The position numbers and the translations under genes were made by a program. This document shows, piece after piece, positions 12,200-23,104 of a stretch of DNA of 64,000 bases (position 1 is the stretch's first letter; each line of letters begins with the position of its first letter). The notes beneath the pieces were generated by a model that saw only the letters and a list, made by a program, of their open reading frames with translations, made no database searches and had not been told where the DNA came from. This DNA is from Rhyzopertha dominica (lineage: Eukaryota > Arthropoda > Insecta > Coleoptera > Bostrichidae): contig QCXZ01000137.1 in assembly GCA_025024175.1 (NCBI GenBank), positions 10,974,001 to 11,038,000 on the forward strand. Reading direction: 5' to 3'.

Positions 12200-13100
12200 C
12201 GATTTTCAGCAGAATAACCTTAATGAGGAAGAATGTAAGATCAGACTTGCTACTCCACAAGAAATAGCAGCGGAAGTTAGACAAACACAAACTCGAGGAA
12301 AGCACCATGCATAAAGAAAATTTCTCTGCATTCTGTCGCACTTAAAAGAAAAGTTCTTAACTGACTGAAACACACTGTAGACTAGGAAAACATAACCACA
12401 GAATACCAGTTTATCTCAGGAAACGTTAATCAACTTCAACCCATATCAAATGACACGAAACACCATCAAATATATCTGTGTTGNTTANCCAACCGGACCT
12501 CGNCACTCATGGGTTTCGATGTTCTTTTCAGCTTGTCAGATGGAGATACTGACTTGATACCCAACAAAGATAGTACAATAGAAGTAGAAAATCGTACATA
12601 CCATGAAGGTAATAATCAAAGCACAACGGCGCAGTGCCATCTAGTGGATCCACTCCAAAACAAAAACCAAGAGCCTGTAGCGATTACGGTCTATTGAAAG
12701 GATCTGTGATTGCAAATGAAACAAGCCAATAAGAAGAATGACAAATGACGACAAGAGATAAGGTGCGGTTGTCAAGCCAGATCACGTAATTCATAAGTTT
12801 CGCTGTTTCTTCAGGTCATCAGACGGAAATAAATATTTAGAACTAATAACAAGGAAGGGAGAATGTATAAGTCTTGAATTGGATTATGATATGATATCTG
12901 CCTTTGTTGCCACACCACTATTAAAGTAGTGCATAAAGAACGCGAAGATGCGACAAGAAATGGGTAAACATCAATTAATAAAATAAACAACTGAAGAGAA
13001 CAATAATCGAACAGAATGAAACCAAATCAGCCTATATAAACTTCGGGAATAAAAGAAAGCAATATATTGCAGCTACAAGTAAATAATAATCAAGTACCAT
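12200..13100 (+). other. A-rich block, possible decayed retroelement
   Basis: The plus strand is unusually rich in A with interspersed C (AACAAACAC-like texture), similar to 20.2-20.8 kb and unlike the T-balanced neighbours. Such strand bias is typical of LINE or LTR-element sense strands. A short readable stretch, NEEECKIRLATPQEIAAEV, lies near 12225-12290 and a 62-codon frame at 12509-12697, but neither matches a family I can name. Three N bases occur between 12480 and 12505. Confidence 0.25.
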
Positions 13101-13434
13101 TTGCCAGTATGTACAACAGTTGGATACTTGGGTATGAAATTTGAAACTAAGTTACATGGAAACCCACACTGAAAAGAAGCAAAGAATTATTGGGCTTTAA
13201 ATAAAAAAATACTGTTTTCTTCGAAATTCCATCCTGTTAATAAGCTACGACGAAGTAGTCATTTAGAAACAAATTTTCAAAACCCCACATGCTTTGAAGA
13301 TGTGGCTAGCAAGCGCAACTGAGAAATAATACAGCAATTTCAAAACAAAGTACTACAGAACAGAACATTGTCGACAGTGATTATAAGCGATTTAATCGGT
13401 TTGTTTTGCAGGTAGATATATTTATGAGTATTGC

Positions 13435-13508
13435 TAGCCCTAACCATGACTTGAACCCGGGACCTTTTGGTCACTAGTCAAATGCGCTAACCATTGCACC
13501 GTCCCTAT
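13435..13508 (-). mobile_element. tRNA-derived SINE head or tRNA pseudogene
   Basis: On the minus strand the sequence has a pol III A box (TGCAATGGTTAGCGCA, about 13481-13497), an anticodon-arm-like hairpin GACC-AAAA-GGTC and a B box GGGTTCAAGTC (13448-13458), in the order and spacing of a tRNA. The acceptor stem does not close and there is no clear anticodon loop of seven bases, so this is a SINE promoter region rather than a working tRNA. Any SINE body would extend below 13435. No tail or target duplication could be fixed. Confidence 0.65.
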
Positions 13509-14270
13509 TCAAAGTCTGGATCACATAACGGAATGTAACGCTACTGAACGCGCGTTTGTAGCTAAGGCGCTCGTCGCTAGTTATTTGCAAACTTCTGCTT
13601 CTGCTTCTTATTTCGTGTATATTAAAAAAATAACTTGTCATTGTCAAGTAGTGTCGATGCCATCCTATAACTTGACATATAATATGCGAACCAAACCAGA
13701 AAACTCAAGATATAAAAAAAATTAGAGCTGGTATGGATGTGTTACAGAGTACAGTGCTTAGTGGATTCATTAGTGTAATTATGTTTGAGATGAAAATAAG
13801 GAATCGTAATGAGTAAGCTCTTAAGGTTGGTTTTTGTAAGTATACACTAATAAATTAGGATTAATAACATTACTGGTAAAGTTTATTCTCACCAGGTTGT
13901 AATTCCAATAAGAGAAATCCCTATGGATATTTAAATCCTGGAAATAATGAAAGTATCATAATTTATATAAATTAATCGTAATTATCGTAAACTGAACATA
14001 GATGGTAATTTTATTTAAAATAATCCATTGTTGCTGAAAATACCCTTTTCCACAAAATTTCCTTTCATAAGGTGTATTTTAAATACGTTGAAAATACTGG
14101 CATAAAATGAAATTCGAAAATAATAACGGTTTCGCTTAGTAACACAGTAGTACATATAACATTAAAAATTAAACGGATAATCTGGTATAAATGTACAAAA
14201 CCCTCAGTTCCCACACAGATGTCTTTGTTTTAGTAGTAAATGATTAAACAAGTAATGTAAAAAAGTACAC
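13509..14270. other. AT-rich stretch, probable intron
   Basis: This is featureless AT-rich DNA. If the 56-nt element at 14275-14330 is a real minus-strand exon, this is the start of its downstream intron. Confidence 0.3.
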
Positions 14271-14274
14271 TTAC

Positions 14275-14330
14275 CAATTTGCGTATTCGCCAAACTCATT
14301 ATATTCTTGGTCAAAGTTAGCTTCGATGTC
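14275..14330 (-). CDS. Candidate internal exon of a host gene
   Basis: On the minus strand a strong splice acceptor (TTATGTTTGTTTCAG) is followed by 56 nt and then a consensus donor (TTG|GTAAGTG). The exon is richer in G+C than its surroundings and open in two frames. One reads DIEANFDQEYNEFGEYAN, acidic and low in rare residues; the other reads TSKLTLTKNIMSLANTQI. I do not recognise the protein. The third frame has a stop. No second exon could be paired with it, so the introns on both sides are long or leave the window. It is the only place here where acceptor, open exon and donor all look good together, though a chance match cannot be excluded. Confidence 0.45.
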
Positions 14331-14514
14331 CTGAAACAAACATAAGAAAAGGTAAGCTTTATGCTAAAAGCTAAGCCGCATTAGATCTGCAAAGCTTCAT
14401 TTTCATATATACTTCATAACAGTTCGGTAAGGCTAAAAAGAAAAATCCCAAGAAGCTCCCTATAAGCAATTTCTGCACTGCAAAATTTATCCAGCAATCC
14501 TAATAACGTTCTTA

Positions 14515-14880
14515 TTGTTATAGGGGTAGCCGCACCACCCACGTCAGAGCCAGTGATCGGTCGCTTCCTAAGGCATCAGGAGTCTATACCCTCGTCTTTG
14601 GGGGACAACATGATCCGGGGAATCCCGCGTTTTTAGTTAAGCCATTGATGCTTCACTAATTTCGGAGGACTCTCCCTTTATTANCAGGGCTATTTAGCTA
14701 GGGNGAGATCGTATCTGGCCGGGGTCGCTAAGAAGTACAGAAACAGTTTATTTGACGTTAGTTGGCCAATGATCCCTACCGAAAGAGCTAGGGCCCTCTA
14801 ATTCCAACCGGCTCGCACGAGCTGGACCAAGGACATTATGGGTGGCTGAAGCCTAAGTTTGAGCCTTGAAGGCAATGTAA
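14515..14880. other. GC-rich island next to the candidate exon
   Basis: This is a clear CpG-containing block (CGCACCACCCACGTC, TGGCCGGGGTCGC, AACCGGCTCGCACG) with two N bases. Neither strand has a sustained frame. Its position about 200 bp upstream of the candidate minus-strand exon fits intronic conserved sequence, but a decayed insert is equally possible. Confidence 0.3.
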
Positions 14881-15129
14881 GATTAGAATGGTAGAAGTAA
14901 AAAGAAAATAATGATGACGTTGCTTCTTGGAAGATTTAATCTTTTTTTACATGCTGTACCTTGTAGTACAATTGCGGTTAAGCGATTTAAGAATCTTCAG
15001 ATGATGATTATGTAGAGACATCCCGACTATCTCTTCAAAAATACTTGTCAGCATTATTAATAGAACTATTTAATGCTAAGCAAATTGAATCAATACTTCC
15101 ACATCCAGTTGTCAAAATGACATTTACGC

Positions 15130-15950
15130 TTTTATTCTTTATACTGTACGATTAGTAATCAGATTTTGAGCATTTTTCTCTCAGTTTTTCTAAGTCCTCG
15201 TGATATTAGCAAAAATATATAAATTTTAAAATCGGTTTTTTTTCAAATAACTCGAAAATTATTAACTTAACAAAAAAAATACAAGAGTGCTTTCTGATCA
15301 GAAATTAGATTTTCTATATAATACCAACATTTTAAAAAAATCGTACGAGCAGGGACCAAAATAGGTTTTTTGGAAATATTTCGAAAATGTCAAAATTTTG
15401 AATTAGTTTTCTAAGACACTTTTTGTGAGAAATTTTATTTCCTATCTGATGGCATTTTCATTTTTTAATATATTAAATATATTTGGAGATATTTAGGAAA
15501 AACCGTTTTCTTTAAGTGACGCTTTCTTGCTAATATCTTCTAAACAGTTTACTGCACCGAAAATTTATAAGAACGAATAATACTCGCAGTTATACTACTA
15601 ATCACATACTAAAAAATAAAAATTTGCAAAAAGGGTAGTTACCCCTCAATTTCGCCCCCTTCCCGATATCCTACTTACCTCACAAACAATAGGTCGCTTT
15701 GGGTAGTCGAGATTTATACGTTTGTCAAATTTCAAGTTCATATATTAAGTCTTTCGAAAGTTATCGTGTATACAAACAAAACCACAGACACACAGACACA
15801 CAGACAAGAAATTTTTTTGCTCAAATTTTAGTTTTTTGCGTTTTCGGCCATTTTAAAGCGAATGAGCAAATAAAAATTTTTGAAAATTTTTTTCGCGATA
15901 CAATACTTCTCATCCGTTGGATGTGGAAGTAATCTTCAAGACTTTTACAA
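15130..15950. repeat. Probable non-autonomous dispersed repeat, AT-rich
   Basis: This block has a distinctive texture: repeated oligo-T and oligo-A phrases (TTTTTTGGAAATATTTCGAAAA and similar), a GGGTAGTTACCCCTC segment, a CACAGACACACAGACA microsatellite at 15784-15806, and a closing ACAAGAAATTTTTTT. I recall similar text in insect repeat sequences but cannot name the family. A 77-codon frame at 15699-15932 is likely a by-product. Edges are approximate. Confidence 0.35.
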
Positions 15951-17400
15951 CAATAAAAGTTATACGTTGCGCTAGAATGAATTACACATTTTGTTCCCTA
16001 AAATTCTCACTATTTGCTTTCTAATAAGTCTTATTATACTAAAAGCAATACTACACTTGCAAAAGAATATATATAAACGTTTTCGTACCGAAACATTAAG
16101 AACAGATGAGAACTTCTAATTGAATTCTTCTAGAATTAGCTCCGAGTTTAAATTTTATTCAGCTTCTTTTATAAGAAAATATAAAAGGTTTGAATAAATA
16201 AGATAATTGTCTCAGTCTCAGCTATAGATGCTAACGAGCAATTATTGCTTTATCAACAGCGCTCTAAATTTACGCAAGAAAAAAAAACAAAAAATGCGCG
16301 CAATATTCAAATATATGTATACAAGTTAACTATATAATAATTAAGAGTTAATAAAGTAAATCTTCAATACTGGATATTTTGAACTTTTTTTTTCAAGCAA
16401 AAAAGACAAACAAGAACTCCTGAAGTAGATATGCGGGTATTACTCACGAGTTATTCAGTTAATAATATTAGTTCAATCCCACACATCTTTATAAAATACC
16501 TATTAATGATTAAGAGCAGTAATGGGCATTTACGAGTAAATTATAAATTTTTACGTTGCACGCGCAAAAAACCACCACCAAACTACTTGGTGCCGATTTT
16601 GAGGCGAATGTATAAGACGAGTATATTACGACTATATCTTATTTGCAAACGACTTTGTACTTAATTTTCCTGTTTTGCTGGTTTCTCCAAGTTTCAAATT
16701 CCCTAAAATCTGTAAACTTAAAACACATTCCTTAATATTTAGTTACAAATTTGCATAACATGCTTTAGTTAGTCACTATAATATCGAAACCGTTTTCTTC
16801 CTTCTTCTGGACTTCAAAAACAAAAAATCTATTTCCTTGCACTACCATATTATGTATATTCCTAATATGAATATCGTTTTGATATTATTCGCAAATTCGG
16901 AACGAAAAACAATTACAATAATTTCAAAGTTTATAATCACTGAGGAGCTTATTTGACATCAAAGAAGATTTTGCTAACATATTTGTCGTGATTAGTGTAT
17001 GCCAAGTTAATGTATGCCTAAACACATTTATCTAGTTATTGACATAATGATAAAATAATATTCTACTTGTTAGCCAACACATAATAAAAGTAATAAAAAT
17101 ACAAAATAATATTGACTATTGCGGCGTTTTGAGCTGTGCTGATGACGACTAATATTTCTAGAGATTTTTATATTTGCACAAAGCTACTTTCCACATAAGA
17201 TTTTTAAGGTAGGAATTACGAAGCTTACGCGCAGATAATAATATAATCTGCATGGCGATTTTACGCACCCATCAATAGTCAAATGCAATGTTTTGGAAAA
17301 AAAAAACTCTTGACGTCTACATGACCGTCGATTAAGGTAAAAGATTGCTTATTTCAAATTTGGCAACGTCACTTTTATAAATTCTTTTGTATTTCTGTAT
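15951..17400. other. AT-rich stretch, nothing recognised
   Basis: Only chance open frames occur, including 77 codons at 16431-16664. No repeat pair or motif was found. Confidence 0.35.
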
Positions 17401-17409
17401 AATTTATTA

Positions 17410-17449
17410 GGCACTGAAGATGGTTTATATTAGCTGAAAGCGCTTTGCC
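17410..17449 (+). ncRNA. Hammerhead-ribozyme-like motif, well-preserved core
   Basis: All conserved parts are present. Stem I GGCA (17410-17413) pairs perfectly with TGCC (17446-17449). The core is CTGAAGA (17414-17420), matching CUGANGA. Stem II is GGTT/AGCT (17422-17425 and 17432-17435) with two G-U pairs after a bulged T. GAAA lies at 17436-17439, followed by a self-complementary GCGC and the cleavage dinucleotide TT (17444-17445). The minimal stem III implies dimeric folding, as known for Penelope-type hammerheads. AT-rich sequences on both sides are partly complementary (TTTATTA), so the motif may sit in a larger hairpin. Confidence 0.55.
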
Positions 17450-17459
17450 AATTTATTTA

Positions 17460-18050
17460 ATAAAGTGGATTGATTGGACTTCGTGAAGACTAATCTTGTA
17501 GAAGTAACATTAGTTGGAATCTCTATTCAATTCAGTTTCATGATGGTAACTAGAAAATTGTAATTACCAAATAAAATTTATTATAATGCATACATCTCTC
17601 TGTGTGTTCATAAGGAAGCTAAATATGTAGAATAGGGCTAGCATTAGTGCATTATTGAATAAGGAAACGTACGAAATGTTAAGTCTAGATCCCGCCTCAT
17701 AAATATAACTAATACTCAAATCCTTTAAATAAGGAAAAGTAAATTTTAACTATTTCTGACTGCAAGCCCGCAAGGCACCAAAGTTGTATGGTTGCCCAAA
17801 ATCCTTTAAAATGTTCGTCCAAAGCCAGTATAGGCAATACGACAGTCCTTGTTACAAGTGAGCAAAATTTTGTTAAATCGTTATGTAGGAAAATATTATT
17901 ACAAGTATTTAATTAAGGAATCTATAGATATTTCCAGGCATTCTAATAACACTAAAGGAGAATGAAAATTATGATCTCGGTGATACAGGAAGGCAATTTT
18001 ATAGTTTTCTTTTATCAAGTAGTTCGTGTCCTACTAAGTACGTATTATTA
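17460..18050. other. AT-rich stretch, nothing recognised
   Basis: No frame, repeat or motif stands out. Confidence 0.3.
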
Positions 18051-18057
18051 ATCGATC

Positions 18058-18165
18058 GCTTTAGATTCTATCAAGTTGGCACGTTGTCTCTAAGATGCCT
18101 CGCTTGCTCGGGGATTTGCAAATTTTTTTTGACAAATATTGCAGAAGTAGGTTAGTCAGAATGCC
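18058..18165 (+). mobile_element. Penelope-like element 3' end relic
   Basis: The sequence TTTAGATTCTATCA-GTTGGCAC followed by GTTGTCTCTAAGATGCCTCGC matches the region just after the PLE coding relic at 53.36 kb and, on the other strand, the fragment at 37.29-37.48 kb. Further on, TTTGACAAATATTGCAG corresponds to the hammerhead region of the 37.3-kb copy, now without its GAAA. This links three loci to one PLE family. It is non-coding and decayed. Confidence 0.55.
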
Positions 18166-18359
18166 TGAATCAGTGGAAGCGTTTTAAAATTTATTGTAAT
18201 GCAATTTATAACAAGCAAAACACTATATCTTACTTATATGAAAATGCGGCGTGTATTTTCCAATTTCCAGGTCTTCAAGTTTCAAACTGCAAAAACCTAT
18301 CAACTAGGCAGCAGAAAAGAGAAGATGTGGACATGTACTGCTGTGTAAATCGGGATTAC

Positions 18360-18560
18360 TGTAAAAGAACTGAACCCTAATCTCACCCCAGGGTTGACAA
18401 ACAATTGCGTTCGAATGCCTGCAAGACAGAGGCCATTGTCTGTCGATTATTCAACCCCTTTTGACATCCCTCTTCAGCCTCACGTCATATCTGTCGCTGC
18501 CTTTGCTGCTTGGGCATTCAGCTGTTAACAGTTTCGAATTGCCTAATGTGCAACAGACTC
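18360..18560. other. GC-richer island
   Basis: The segments ATCTCACCCCAGGG, GCGTTCGAATGCC and TTTGCTGCTTGGGC contrast with AT-rich flanks. No gene is recognised. Confidence 0.25.
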
Positions 18561-18569
18561 ATCGGAGCT

Positions 18570-19410
18570 GTCATAACCAACGGGTTATAGTATTACTAGC
18601 ATTAAGAACACATCTGTTATATGACAACGACCGCTGACACGTGGAATCGTCATTGTGCTCCCTTGTGAGTGGTAATAAACCGTAAGTGTTTCAAGAGATC
18701 TAATATAATGGCATCTCAGAATGAGCTCGATGAGCATGCTGACACAGAAGTGATGTAATAAAGTTCCATGTGCTTTGTTGTAGTAGTTCAAGGAGTAAAA
18801 CGAGTTATTGCCATTTTCTACAATTATAGAATACAAAATTAAGAGGTCCTGAAATATCAGATATTACAAAGGTTACAAATCTAAAGAAGCATACCAAAGG
18901 AGATAGTACACAACCAACAAGCAAAACTATTATATAATTTTCAAATAATAAAGCGTGTATACTTAATTGTCATTTTATTATTATTTCCTGGTACCTATTT
19001 AGTTTTATAAGGTTTTTCCTTACGACTATTCAGCTTCAATACATTAAATTTTTATATAGTTTAGTGCTAATAACATTTTCGCATAAAAATTATGAAATAG
19101 TGTTAATGATCGTATTATACTCATTTTATAAATGTTTACAGAACTTTTTATAGAACAATTTTCTCAGTGGGGGCACATTAATTTATAAAGAATTTATAAA
19201 TGTGCTGCTCATCACTGAATTACTATCTTGCGAACATCTACAAAACCATTTTGTTAAGACTTGATCCGACCATTTAAAAAACTGTTTTGTTGTATAAGTA
19301 ATTCTTCTGTGATAAATGTGTTTTATAAAAGGGAAGCCACATTATTGTCCCGATGACATGTTTGGCTCCATTGTGTAAAGCAAACTAAAAATTATTTTTT
19401 CTATAAAAAC
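18570..19410. other. AT-rich stretch with TTTATAAA motifs
   Basis: No gene is seen. From about 19,130 on, short palindromic TTTATAAA/TTTTATA words become frequent and continue into the duplicated segment that follows. Confidence 0.3.
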
Positions 19411-19412
19411 GC

Positions 19413-19980
19413 AATGTACACAAGTTGTGTTCGATTATAAATTGAGGTTTGTAAACAGTCTAGTATGTTTAAGGTTACAAAAGATTAACAAATTTTATTT
19501 ATATTTTTCAAGTATTTATTTTAAATTGCTGAAATGCTTATTATTTTTGAAGAGCTTAAATATGTTGTATAGATATATGTATATGTTTCACAGAAAATTT
19601 TGTTTAGCAGAGGATAATCATGTGGGTACAAAATAAACGCTACGCATATTTTATAGCATCTGGTACGGTATATATCTCAGTCTGGGGACATGTTTTATTT
19701 TACAGAAAAGGAATAGGTTTCAACGAACCACTAAGAAAAAATCTTTCTCCGTCAAATCAGTATTAACACTAAAAAGTACCTTTGCAGTCGCTGAATGCAA
19801 CAGGATTGTTGCATAGTAAATAATACGACAACATTTATAAAACTGTTTTATAATATAGATTGCTATAAAACTATTTTATAATTAATATATAGTAATTTTT
19901 ATAACACTTCAGTATCTATTTGTGAAACTGTGCTACAACACCTACTAAAACCACTATACAGTCCTGTATTAGAATAACAT
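19413..19980 (+). repeat. Direct duplication, copy 1
   Basis: This segment begins AATGTACACAAGTTGTGT and matches the segment starting at 20966 with moderate divergence and indels. Shared landmarks are GTTTATAAACAGTC-like words, TTTTTCAAGTATTTATTT, CGGTATATATCTC, GACATGTTTTATTT and CTGTGCTACAACACCTACTAAA. It is AT-rich, contains palindromic TATAAAACTGTTTTATA words near 19,840-19,885, and encodes nothing recognisable. It may be a non-autonomous element or a segmental duplication. Confidence 0.65.
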
Positions 19981-20199
19981 GTTTATTTTTTGCCTCTTTA
20001 AGCATTCTATAAACATTGTGACAATGTTTACAGGAGTGCCGTTGTTTTATAAAAATTGTTTTATAAACGTTTGTGTGGCTAATATAAAAGCGTAAATTGC
20101 TACTTGGGATGTAATTCGTAAACAATTACTGGAGAGTAGCGCGAAGTAAATATCACCTTTATAAAAAAAAAAAACTTGTCGCTGTTCTAGAAGGAATTT

Positions 20200-20957
20200 A
20201 ATATATATAGTGTCTATAAAAATGTAGTCCTAACACATCATCAGCAGCAACACAAACACCTTGTAAGATAAATAAGAGAGAAAAATACAAATCACGTTAG
20301 ACCAAGCTCTCTAGGAAACGAACGGATAGACACATATGAAAACACCGAAAGAAGCATCAACATCATCACAAAAGAGCAATCAAAAAAGGAAACATTAATC
20401 ATGAATGCCGCTTAAAAAAGACAGAAAAATAATAATTGAAGAAGTCTTAAAACTCTACGCAACTTCAGACATCACCTCACATGATGAGGAGATCAATGAA
20501 GCCGCGCTAAGCCAACATCAAACACGGAAACATCTAAGAAAAGCATTCACTGGCCGAATGCACCCTGCAAAGCTTCCCATATGCTACAAAAGGCGTGGGA
20601 AACAGCAACAAGCTCAAAGTAGGATGACCGTACAAGTGGAGAACGGTGGAGAGAATCATAGCAAAATATAACGTAACTGAAGAACAGTGGTCAGAAATCG
20701 CAAAAGACAAGAAAACAATAAATAAGGAACTGTTAAAGCTGTATACAACCTCAGACAGCAGCTCGTCCAAGGAAGAACAAGAACAATGCAGCCGAACAAT
20801 GCCCTGAAAACCTCCCCATTCCAATCCCAAAACTCCTGTAACATGCGCTACGTGCGTCACCCCTCCAACCAACCCAGCGTAGACGTAGCCGGCCCGGCGG
20901 TATATCCGGGAGCGGCGGAAATGCCTACCGTAAACTGGTTCAATCAATCAATCAAGC
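20200..20957 (+). mobile_element. Retroelement-like insert with (CAAT)n end
   Basis: This block separates the two duplicated copies and differs from them by an A-rich then GC-rich plus strand and a terminal CAATCAATCAATCAA, as at some LINE 3' ends. A readable motif of the form K-D-x-K-x-I..E-x-LKLYxTSD followed by a Ser/Glu-rich run occurs twice, at about 20412-20480 and 20700-20775, in different frames; the second is followed by a CATC-type Cys pair. This looks like decayed coding sequence with an internal repeat. The long minus-strand frame at 20534-20947 is an antisense shadow. The family is not identified. Confidence 0.4.
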
Positions 20958-20965
20958 AAAAATAT

Positions 20966-21465
20966 AATGTACACAAGTCGTGTTTATAAAGGAATATTGT
21001 TATAAAATGAAGTTTATAAACAGTCCAGGTAGGTTTAAAATGTCACAAGATGAAAAAGATATTTTGTATTTTTCAGATGTTTATTTAAAATTGATAAAAT
21101 ACTTATGATTTTTAAGGCCATTAAAATTTTTGTTTGGTAGTAGTTTCATTTGACTACAAGGTAAATAAAATATAAATTTAACACTGCGCACACTTTTATG
21201 ACGTCTTGTGCGGTATATATCTCGGTTTGTTGACATGTTTTATTTAGGAGGCAAGGAGCGAGCAGCAACTTTAACAAATGATTAAGAACTAAATAATTTA
21301 TAGAACTGTTTTAGAATAAATGGCTATGACACCATATTATTATAGTAATTTTAAATTTAAATAATAAATTTGAAGTAAATTTCGTAACAACTCTGTAACT
21401 ATTTACGAAACTGTGCTATAACACCTACTAAAGCATTTATAGAATACTGTATAGAACTAAAAGCT
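20966..21465 (+). repeat. Direct duplication, copy 2
   Basis: Partner of 19413-19980, starting AATGTACACAAGTCGTGT and ending near CTGTGCTATAACACCTACTAAAG. The offset drifts from about 1553 to 1483 bp through indels, so the copies are old. Copy 2 starts directly after the (CAAT)n end of the insert between them. Confidence 0.65.
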
Positions 21466-21470
21466 TATTA

Positions 21471-21591
21471 AATATAGTAATAGTAGTAGTAGTATTCCGA
21501 TGGTCCGACGATGAGGCGACATTAATAGCCTTGAAACCGGTTATCGTTTTAAAAAATAAAGAATTTGGAGAAAAAAAAGCATTATTATATT
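21471..21591 (+). ncRNA. Degenerate hammerhead-like motif
   Basis: ACGATGA (21508-21514; the first two core bases are changed), a GGC/GCC stem, GAAA (21533-21536), a self-complementary CCGG and TT follow the hammerhead order. Stem I does not close. AT-rich flanks AATATAGTAAT (21471-21481) and the complement of ATTATTATATT (21581-21591) form a weak inverted repeat. Read as a relic only. Confidence 0.3.
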
Positions 21592-21639
21592 CATATAAAT
21601 AATATTTCCATATTTGGTCACTTTATTTTATAGAAAACT

Positions 21640-22080
21640 GTTCTTACACGAACCCGTTTGAGAGATACTCTTTTTAGTACACCTAGAACTTAAGGAATAC
21701 AACTATGGACTGTAGGTTGCAGGTACATTTTATGTCCGTCTCTTATGCAACAACAATTCCTTCCGCTCGAAGACACCCTGTGCCGTCGCCTTTGAAGGGA
21801 GACGTTGGCAGAATCGTCGAGGCGTGCCCATATAACGACGCCGAATAATTGGAGTGTCCAGTGCAATCCTCATGGGAGAAACGCAAATTGATGTCCACTT
21901 GTGAAACAGGTCATCACGATAATAACCGACGCGGCTTTGACGTAATATCCTGCTCAATAATGTATGCCGGGAGCTGGGAGCCACCTTAACCTTTTATTGA
22001 CCGCATTAGGCGGAGATTTGCCGAGCGACAGGCCTTATTATGATGACCGATAAGTTTTGATGGCAGTAATGCTCCCTTGA
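21640..22080. other. GC-richer, CpG-rich island
   Basis: The segments CCGTCGCCTTTGAAGGG, CGTCGAGGCGTGCCC and GATTTGCCGAGCGACAGG are striking in this AT-rich context. An 84-codon minus-strand frame covers part of it but resembles nothing known to me. Confidence 0.3.
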
Positions 22081-22089
22081 AAAAATCGT

Positions 22090-23100
22090 AGAATCACATT
22101 TCATTGTTTGACGAAATTTTTGAATAGAAAAGGTAGCTATTACCGTACAGGTAAAAATGCATTTAAAGCTTAGACTTAGACAGTGGCACTTAACATTAAT
22201 AAAGAATTGTCCTCAACCAGAGCGTAATCCCGGCCAGAGCAATCTATCTATTTTGCATTAAAAATTGTTTAACTGCTAGCAAAACTTAAAAAAAATATAA
22301 ATAAATAATTATCGCAACGCCATAAATTTTAAAATTCAAGACTACACACAAATATTTATCAACTACTGTTCTGTGTTCTTAACAGCAATAAATTATACAG
22401 TAATAGTGATGTAGTCTCATTATTATTATGCCAGGATAAGTAATTTTCAACGCAGATGGCGTTGTGTATTAAATGAAAATATAATGTCATTTTAAAGCTT
22501 ATGACATTTAGCACCAATTAATCTAATCGAAGTAATCCCAAAAACTACGGACACTAAAGAAAGCATTACTATTCCCGTTCTTCTNATGCGTTTGCTTGTA
22601 TGTTAGGGACAATTATTCGCGAACTACCCTCGTACTNAAATGTAGGTATAGTATTACACATATTACACTGAAAAAATGAATTAACATCGATAGCAAAATT
22701 ATTTTTGTTGGTAACATTCTGTTTTACCAACAAAATGTTTGGAAAATTTACGTTTACATTATAATAATTGCGTATGCTATCATAAATTTAAAAAAATCAA
22801 ACCTGTCATGAAAACAAATAATGTGACTCGATTAATATCATTATTGCTGCAGTAACATTTGCTTTTAATTGAGGCAAGTAAACTATTTTTAGATTTATTT
22901 ACAGTAAAATATACTTTAGTTCCCGAAGCATGTGTCTTTCTTATAATGAAACATATTTTTTTATTTGCCTTAAATACAACGCATACCTATGGGGAACACA
23001 AAATCTTTAGTAACAAAAACTGAATTTGTTCCAGTAACTAAGATATCTACTTAGTCTAACTAATGAAACATTAACATAATTTATTTGTCACAGTAACAAA
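22090..23100. other. AT-rich stretch with small palindrome
   Basis: A perfect 10-bp inverted repeat, TTGTTGGTAA (22705-22714) and TTACCAACAA (22724-22733), is present. The words CAGTAAC and TTGTTAC recur between 22,700 and 23,100, suggesting a decayed fold-back element, but I could not set its edges. Confidence 0.3.
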
Positions 23101-23104
23101 AATT

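Noticed and set aside
17146..17175. CTGATGA core near 17150
   Set aside because: No GAAA follows at a usable distance.
20534..20947. 137-codon minus-strand frame, among the longest in the window
   Set aside because: It is antisense to the retroelement-like insert, hydrophobic and without domain features; I read it as a shadow frame.
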